In this document: in pieces, positions 60,055 through 64,000 of the stretch | Position numbering within the stretch: position 1 is the stretch's first letter | How the letters are laid out: each line of letters starts with the position of its first letter | Source of the DNA: Rhodocyclus tenuis | GTDB taxonomy: Bacteria > Pseudomonadota > Gammaproteobacteria > Burkholderiales > Rhodocyclaceae | Assembly: GCF_014197755.1 (NCBI RefSeq) | Contig: NZ_JACIGE010000016.1 | Coordinates: 19,937-83,936 of the forward strand | Reading direction: 5' to 3' | DNA: 64,000 nucleotides | The notes under the pieces: generated by a model | Databases searched by the model: none | What the model was told of the DNA's origin: nothing | What the model saw: the letters and a program-made list of their open reading frames with translations, nothing else | Made by a program: the position numbers and the translations under genes

Positions 60055-62624
60055 CTCCCAGCATTCCGCCCGGCCTCGACGCGACCTCGGTCGCCGAGCG
60101 GCAGCGTGCGGAAGGTTTCAACGAACTCGGCGTCGACCAGCGGCGTAGCCTGCTGCACATCGTCGGCGAAGTCTGCCGCGAGCCGATGTTCCTGTTGCTG
60201 ATCGGTGCCGGCGCCATCTACCTGATCATGGGCGATGTGCACGAAGCGCTGATCCTGCTGGGCTTCGTCGGCATCATCATGGGCGTCACCATCGTCCAGG
60301 AGCGGCGCACCGAAAACGCTCTCTCGGCGCTGCGCGACCTCTCCAGCCCGCGCGCGCTGGTCATCCGCGACGGCAAGCCGCTACGCATCGCCGGCCGCGA
60401 AGTGGTGCGCGACGATATCCTGATCCTCGCCGAAGGCGACCGCGTGCCAGCCGACGGCGTGGTGCTCGAAGCGCACGAACTCGCCGCCGACGAATCGCTG
60501 CTTACCGGCGAATCCGAGGCGCTTTCCAAGTTCGCTGCCGGTGAGCCGGCCAGCGGCGCCGCGACCAATACTTCGGCGGACGAAGGGGTAGGGCGCCTCT
60601 TCGCCGGCACACTGATCGTGCGCGGGCAGGGCTTGATGCGCGTCAGCGCCATCGGCGAGCACACCGAACTCGGTCGAATCGGCAAATCGCTGCAGGCGAT
60701 CGAGCTCGAATCGTCGCCGCTCAAGGACGAAGTCGGCCTGCTCACCAAGTGGCTGGCGATCGTCGCCATCGGCCTGTGCGTGCTGGTGGCGCTGCTCTTC
60801 GTGCTGCTGCGCGGCGGCTGGCTCGAAGGCATGCTCGCCGGCATTACGCTGGCGATGGGCATCCTGCCGCAGGAATTTCCGGTCATCCTGATCGTTTTTC
60901 TCGCCCTCGGCGCGCGGCGCATCGGCACGCTCGGCGTGCTTACGCGGCGGCTCAACAGCGTCGAAACGCTCGGCGAAACCACGGTGTTATGCGTCGACAA
61001 GACCGGCACGCTGACGCAGAACCGCATGGCAATGGCAGCGCTCTCGGTCGGCGGGCAACTGCTCGACGTGCGCGGGCGCAGCGAGCCGCTGCCCGACGAG
61101 TACCACGAGATTCTCGAATACGTGCTGCTGGCCAGCGAGATCGACCCGCACGACCCGATGGAACAGGCTTTCCATCACTTCGCGCGCGAATTCCTCGCCA
61201 ACACCGAACACCTGCACCCCGACTGGGATCTCGCGCGCGAATACGAACTGTCGCCGCAGCTGCCAGCGATGTCGCACCTGTGGCAGGCCAAGGCCGGCAG
61301 CAGCGACATCGTTGCCGCCAAGGGTGCGCCCGAAGCCATCGCCGAGCTGTGCCACCTCGACGACAAGGCGCGCCGGCAGATCGGCGAGCAGGCCGCGCAA
61401 ATGGCCGAGCAGGGGCTGCGCGTGCTTGGCGTCGCCAAAGCCAAGCGTCCACCCGGCGACTGGCCGGAAATCCAGCACGATTTCGACTTTGAGCTCCTCG
61501 GCCTGGTTGGTCTGGCCGACCCGCTGCGCCCGGAAGTGCCCGCCGCCGTCGCCGAGTGCCGGCGCGCCGGCATCCGCGTGGTGATGATCACCGGTGACCA
61601 TCCGCGCACCGCCGCCGCCATCGCCAGGTCGGCCGGTATCGACGACGCGCATGTGTTGAGCGGCGCCGACTTTGCTGCACTGTCGCCGGCCGAGCAGGTC
61701 GAACAGATACGCAGCACCTGCGTCTTTGCGCGCGTTTCGCCGCAGCAGAAGCTCGCCATCGTTGAAGCGCTGAAAACCGCCGGCGAGGTAGTGGCGATGA
61801 CCGGCGACGGCGTGAACGACGCCCCGGCGCTGAAAGCCGCGCACATCGGCATCGCCATGGGCAAGCGCGGCACCGACGTCGCGCGCGAGGCGGCCTCCCT
61901 GGTGCTGCTCGAAGACGATTTCGCCGCCATCGTCGGCGCCGTTCGCCTCGGCCGGCGCATCTTCGCCAACCTGCGTCAGGCGCTGATCTACACGCTGGCG
62001 GTGCACCTGCCGATCATCGGCCTGTCGATCCTGCCGCTGCTCTTCGGCCTGCCGCTGGTGCTGGCGCCGATCCACATCGCCTTCCTTGAACTGGTGATCG
62101 ACCCGGCGTGCTCGGTAGTCTTCGAAGCCGAAGGCGAAGACCCGGCGCTGATGCAGCGCCCACCGCGCTCGCGCGACGAGCGGCTCGTCGCCGCCCGCCA
62201 CATCGGCCTGAGCCTCGTCCAGGGCGCGCTGACGACGGCGGTCGTCGCCGGCCTCTACTGGGCCGCGCTCGCCCGCGGCGTCGCCAGCGAAGAAGCGCGC
62301 GCCATGGCCTTCCTGGCGCTGGTCACGGCCAACGCCGTGCTCATCTTTGCCAGCCGCTCGCCGCGCCCCGGCTGGCACGGCATGTTCACCGGCCTGTCGC
62401 CGCTGGCGGTGTGGGTGCTGGTCGGCACGCTGGCGGCGGTGACGGTGATCACCACCGTTCCGCCAGCGGCTGCGGCGTTCGGCTTTGCGCCGCCGTCAGT
62501 CGTGCACTGGTTGATCTCGGCAGCAGCTGGGGCGGCGACGCTGCTGCTGTTCATTCTGGCCAAGGTGCTGATATCAGAGGTCGCGAAACGAGGTAATTCG
62601 GCGTCTTTTGGCCAGTTGCGGTGA
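60051..62624 (+). CDS. Cation-transporting P-type ATPase
   Basis: 857 residues with actuator TGES (152-155), phosphorylation site Asp316 in DKTGTLT, and hinge TGDGVNDAP at 584-592. About ten helices are seen. The fourth helix reads MGILPQEFPVIL, replacing the PEGLP of Ca2+/Na+ P2 pumps by PQEFP, a variant subgroup of unknown ion. It starts with GTG 60051. The last helices (TLAAVTVITTVPPAAAAFGF) reappear as a diverged fragment at 63.8 kb. Confidence 0.9.
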   Translation: MTPSIPPGLDATSVAERQRAEGFNELGVDQRRSLLHIVGEVCREPMFLLLIGAGAIYLIMGDVHEALILLGFVGIIMGVTIVQERRTENALSALRDLSSPRALVIRDGKPLRIAGREVVRDDILILAEGDRVPADGVVLEAHELAADESLLTGESEALSKFAAGEPASGAATNTSADEGVGRLFAGTLIVRGQGLMRVSAIGEHTELGRIGKSLQAIELESSPLKDEVGLLTKWLAIVAIGLCVLVALLFVLLRGGWLEGMLAGITLAMGILPQEFPVILIVFLALGARRIGTLGVLTRRLNSVETLGETTVLCVDKTGTLTQNRMAMAALSVGGQLLDVRGRSEPLPDEYHEILEYVLLASEIDPHDPMEQAFHHFAREFLANTEHLHPDWDLAREYELSPQLPAMSHLWQAKAGSSDIVAAKGAPEAIAELCHLDDKARRQIGEQAAQMAEQGLRVLGVAKAKRPPGDWPEIQHDFDFELLGLVGLADPLRPEVPAAVAECRRAGIRVVMITGDHPRTAAAIARSAGIDDAHVLSGADFAALSPAEQVEQIRSTCVFARVSPQQKLAIVEALKTAGEVVAMTGDGVNDAPALKAAHIGIAMGKRGTDVAREAASLVLLEDDFAAIVGAVRLGRRIFANLRQALIYTLAVHLPIIGLSILPLLFGLPLVLAPIHIAFLELVIDPACSVVFEAEGEDPALMQRPPRSRDERLVAARHIGLSLVQGALTTAVVAGLYWAALARGVASEEARAMAFLALVTANAVLIFASRSPRPGWHGMFTGLSPLAVWVLVGTLAAVTVITTVPPAAAAFGFAPPSVVHWLISAAAGAATLLLFILAKVLISEVAKRGNSASFGQLR

Positions 62625-62657
62625 TACGGTCGTCGATCCCTGCTCCGGTTTGATGTC

Positions 62658-62676
62658 AATATTCTTTACAAATATT
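62658..62676 (+). promoter_or_regulatory. Inverted repeat, possible activator site for the sigma-54 promoter
   Basis: AATATT-CTTTACA-AATATT, with a 7-base spacer, lies about 100 bases upstream of the predicted start, where enhancer-binding proteins of sigma-54 usually bind. The surroundings are AT-rich. Confidence 0.35.
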
Positions 62677-62751
62677 TTCGTACGGTATTTTTGATCTCGC
62701 GCCGGAACTTTAGTTGGTTGTTTTATAAGTGGTTTCGCTGAGAAAGTGCGT

Positions 62752-62769
62752 TTGGCATGTCGCTTGCTT
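62752..62769 (+). promoter_or_regulatory. Sigma-54 promoter of the PEP-CTERM gene
   Basis: TTGGCATGTCGCTTGCTT matches the sigma-54 consensus TTGGCACG-N4-TTGCW: GG at 62754-62755 and GC at 62766-62767 are exactly 10 bases apart. The start would be near 62779, with a leader of about 74 bases. Sigma-54 control through PrsK/PrsR is known for PEP-CTERM genes. Confidence 0.88.
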
Positions 62770-62852
62770 TTTGCTGCGTGGCAGACCAAGAAGGACAGCC
62801 GGTCGGCGCTTTGGATGTCTGCTTTCCATCTCGCGACGAAGGGGCGATAACC

Positions 62853-63503
62853 ATGCTTAAAAAGAAAGTAATCAATGCCATCGCGGCATCTCTGATGCTT
62901 GCCTCGGCAGGGGGCGCATCTGCGGCAGTGATTTCCATTGACTTCGAGGGGGTCGGGAGTCAGGCGGCAATACTTAACTTCTATAACGGAGGTAGCGACA
63001 GTCAGGGTAACTCGGGTACGAACTACGGCATCCAGTTCGGCACAAACGCGCTCGCTTTGAAGGAGTCCGACCCGGTCGCAAACTTCGCGTTGCCTCCGTC
63101 GTCCGAGACGGCCATGTTTTTCCTGACCGGTTCAGCCATCCTGAACTACGCTCCCGGATTCGACACCGGATTTTCCTTCTACTATTCGACGGTCGGTTAC
63201 AGTGGTTCGGTTCAGGTTTACGACGATTTGAACGGAATGGGCAACCTGCTTGGCAACATTGAACTGGCAGCACTTGGCAACGGACCTTCTCCCGCCAATC
63301 CCTTCAGCAACTGGGCTATCGGATCACTGGCCTTTGCGGGAACGGCCAAGTCCATCAACTTCGGTGGCACAGTCAATCAGGTAGGCTACGACAACATCAC
63401 ATTTGGTTCGACCGACCCGAACAAGGTACCGGAGCCTGCTTCACTGGCCCTGATGGGCCTCGCCATGGCCGGGCTGATCGGCGTTCGCCGCCGTCGTTCC
63501 TGA
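62853..63503 (+). CDS. PEP-CTERM sorting domain protein
   Basis: 216 residues. A signal peptide (1-25, ending ASAA) is followed by a beta-rich, Gly/Asn/Ser-rich body without known domain. The C-terminal 25 residues form a complete PEP-CTERM signal: VPEPASLALMGLAMAGLIG, then RRRRS. The signal is cut by exosortase (EpsH/XrtA) and the protein released to the surface or matrix. GAAGGGG lies 8 bases before ATG 62853. It is behind a sigma-54 promoter. Confidence 0.92.
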   Translation: MLKKKVINAIAASLMLASAGGASAAVISIDFEGVGSQAAILNFYNGGSDSQGNSGTNYGIQFGTNALALKESDPVANFALPPSSETAMFFLTGSAILNYAPGFDTGFSFYYSTVGYSGSVQVYDDLNGMGNLLGNIELAALGNGPSPANPFSNWAIGSLAFAGTAKSINFGGTVNQVGYDNITFGSTDPNKVPEPASLALMGLAMAGLIGVRRRRS

Positions 63504-63514
63504 GTCGAAACCGG

Positions 63515-63551
63515 TTTCCGCCTGGCTGTCCGGTGGATGGTCAGGCGGAAA
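63515..63551 (+). terminator. Inverted repeat after the PEP-CTERM gene
   Basis: TTTCCGCCTG (63515-63524) pairs with CAGGCGGAAA (63542-63551) around a 17-base loop. No T-run follows; it could be a terminator or an mRNA-stabilising hairpin. Confidence 0.45.
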
Positions 63552-63628
63552 TCAGGGTGCGCTTGCACGCGGCATCGCCACCGCAGAAGCTGGCGCACTG
63601 GCACCCCGAACCGCAGAGTATCAGAGCG

Positions 63629-63793
63629 CTACGCCGCCGTTTTTTGCGACACGTATTCGCGCAAGGCGTCGTCCATGCGCGTTTGCCAGCCGGCTCCGGT
63701 GGCACGGAAATAGGCAAGCACTTCCGGGCTGTATCGCACCGCGACCTGCTCCTTGGTCGGTAGCTTGTTTGGCCCACGGGTGCGGCGTGCGGC
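63629..63793 (-). pseudogene. BrnA-type antitoxin, C-terminal fragment
   Basis: On the minus strand a frame of about 54 residues ends at TAG (63629-63631) and reads ...RRTRGPNKLPTKEQ, then VAVRYSPEVLAYFRATGAGW, then QTRMDDALREYVSQ. This is the C-terminal ribbon-helix-helix region of BrnA/DUF4415 antitoxins. The N-terminal half and start codon are missing: at about 63790 the homology stops and the sequence becomes the P-type ATPase fragment of the opposite strand. No BrnT toxin is nearby. It is a beheaded remnant. Confidence 0.75.
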
Positions 63794-63905
63794 AAGCTGG
63801 CGGCGGTGGCGGTGATCACCACTGTTCCGCCCGCGGCGGCGGCGTTTGGCTTTGCGCCGCCGTCAGTGGCGAACTGGTTGATCTCGGCAGCGGCGGGGGC
63901 GGCGA
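63790..63905 (+). pseudogene. Diverged duplicate of the P-type ATPase C-terminus
   Basis: 116 bases align without gaps to 62423-62538 of the P-type ATPase gene with about 11 mismatches, counted by hand. The frame codes for ...LAAVAVITTVPPAAAAFGFA, then PPSVANWLISAAAGAA, against the same helices in the intact gene. The differences mean it came from a related, not identical, ATPase gene. It is cut on the left by the antitoxin fragment and on the right exactly by the start of an IS3-family element. Confidence 0.85.
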
Positions 63906-64000
63906 TGACCTGCCCGGGGATTTTCGGACCATCCGAAACTTGAGAGGATGGCTTCCTTGAAGAGAGGAAGTCATGAGGAAGAGTCGATTCAGCGAAGCGC
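63906..64000 (+). mobile_element. IS3-family insertion sequence, left end (partial)
   Basis: Begins TGACCTGCCCGGGG, the terminal pattern of IS3-family elements of the IS407 type, and continues into orfA. The rest lies outside the window. Its first base coincides with the end of similarity in the ATPase fragment. Confidence 0.75.
63973..64000 (+). CDS. IS3-family transposase OrfA, first codons (partial)
   Basis: ATG 63973 starts MRKSRFSEA, the usual beginning of IS3-family OrfA (M-K/R-K-S-R-F-S/T-E). GAGAGGAAG at 63961-63969 is the ribosome binding site. Truncated by the window edge. Confidence 0.8.

Noticed and set aside
63541..63822. 93-codon minus-strand frame with a Cys-rich C-terminus
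   Set aside because: It is out of frame with the antitoxin remnant, which explains the same bases better; upstream part runs through the ATPase fragment.

Overview
The window is a 64-kb piece of a GC-rich chromosome from a betaproteobacterium, most likely of the Rhodocyclales (Azoarcus/Dechloromonas/Propionivibrio relatives). That placement is inferred from gene content and order: rpsA-ihfB-lapA-lapB followed by heptose genes, an Rnf operon, a classical menaquinone (Men) cluster, propionyl-CoA synthetase, and a PEP-CTERM protein behind a sigma-54 promoter. It is mostly ordinary core genome. The only clearly accessory part is the last 400 bases.

Layout. 1-8.8 kb (+): end of cmk, rpsA, ihfB, lapA, lapB, ugd, rfaE1, hldD, cysM and a PolB-type exonuclease; this covers translation, nucleoid structure and lipopolysaccharide precursor supply and control. 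8.9-13.2 kb (-): a GIDE/EF-hand membrane protein with LemA, an HDOD protein, then a DUF1841 protein and a FIST-domain sensor that form the tail of the Rnf operon. 13.2-19.2 kb (-): rnfABCDGE-nth, nearly all overlapping, behind a good sigma-70 promoter. 19.4-23.1 kb (-): pyrD, bpt, aat and the iron ABC ATPase fbpC. 23.2-25.9 kb: permease fbpB (+) and binding protein fbpA (-), the latter with a promoter and a Fur-like site. 26-30 kb: NlpC/P60 hydrolase, a response regulator with a degenerate GGDEF domain, and prpE. 30.2-37.2 kb (-): menB-C-E-F-D. 37.4-43.2 kb: typA, phnA, tRNA-Asn, a winged-helix/AsmA-like fusion and an aminotransferase. 43.4-50.7 kb: uvrB, a glycine-zipper protein, ppk2, a FemAB/GNAT-like protein, hflX and a Doc-type toxin-antitoxin pair. 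50.8-52.9 kb (-): MoxR ATPase with a VWA/CoxE partner. 53-58.2 kb (+): ppx followed by a complete Mla-type lipid ABC operon with a STAS-permease fusion. 58.2-62.6 kb (+): enoyl-CoA hydratase, then a CDF exporter translationally coupled to a P-type ATPase. 62.6-64 kb: the PEP-CTERM gene, then a mosaic of gene scraps ending in an IS3-family element.

How the parts fit. Rnf couples ferredoxin and NADH to an ion gradient, the Men genes supply a low-potential quinone for anaerobic respiration, and PrpE feeds propionate into central metabolism. This suits a facultative anaerobe. Ppk2 and Ppx handle polyphosphate. Lap, heptose, Mla and PEP-CTERM genes all concern the envelope and extracellular matrix.

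Most worth a second look: the sigma-54 promoter with an upstream inverted repeat before the PEP-CTERM gene; the scar at 63.6-64 kb, where a beheaded BrnA-type antitoxin, a diverged duplicate of the P-type ATPase tail and an IS3 end lie side by side; the extension of the Rnf operon by a FIST sensor; the four-cysteine motif in FbpC; and the winged-helix/AsmA fusion. I did not find an obviously novel defence or biosynthetic system.
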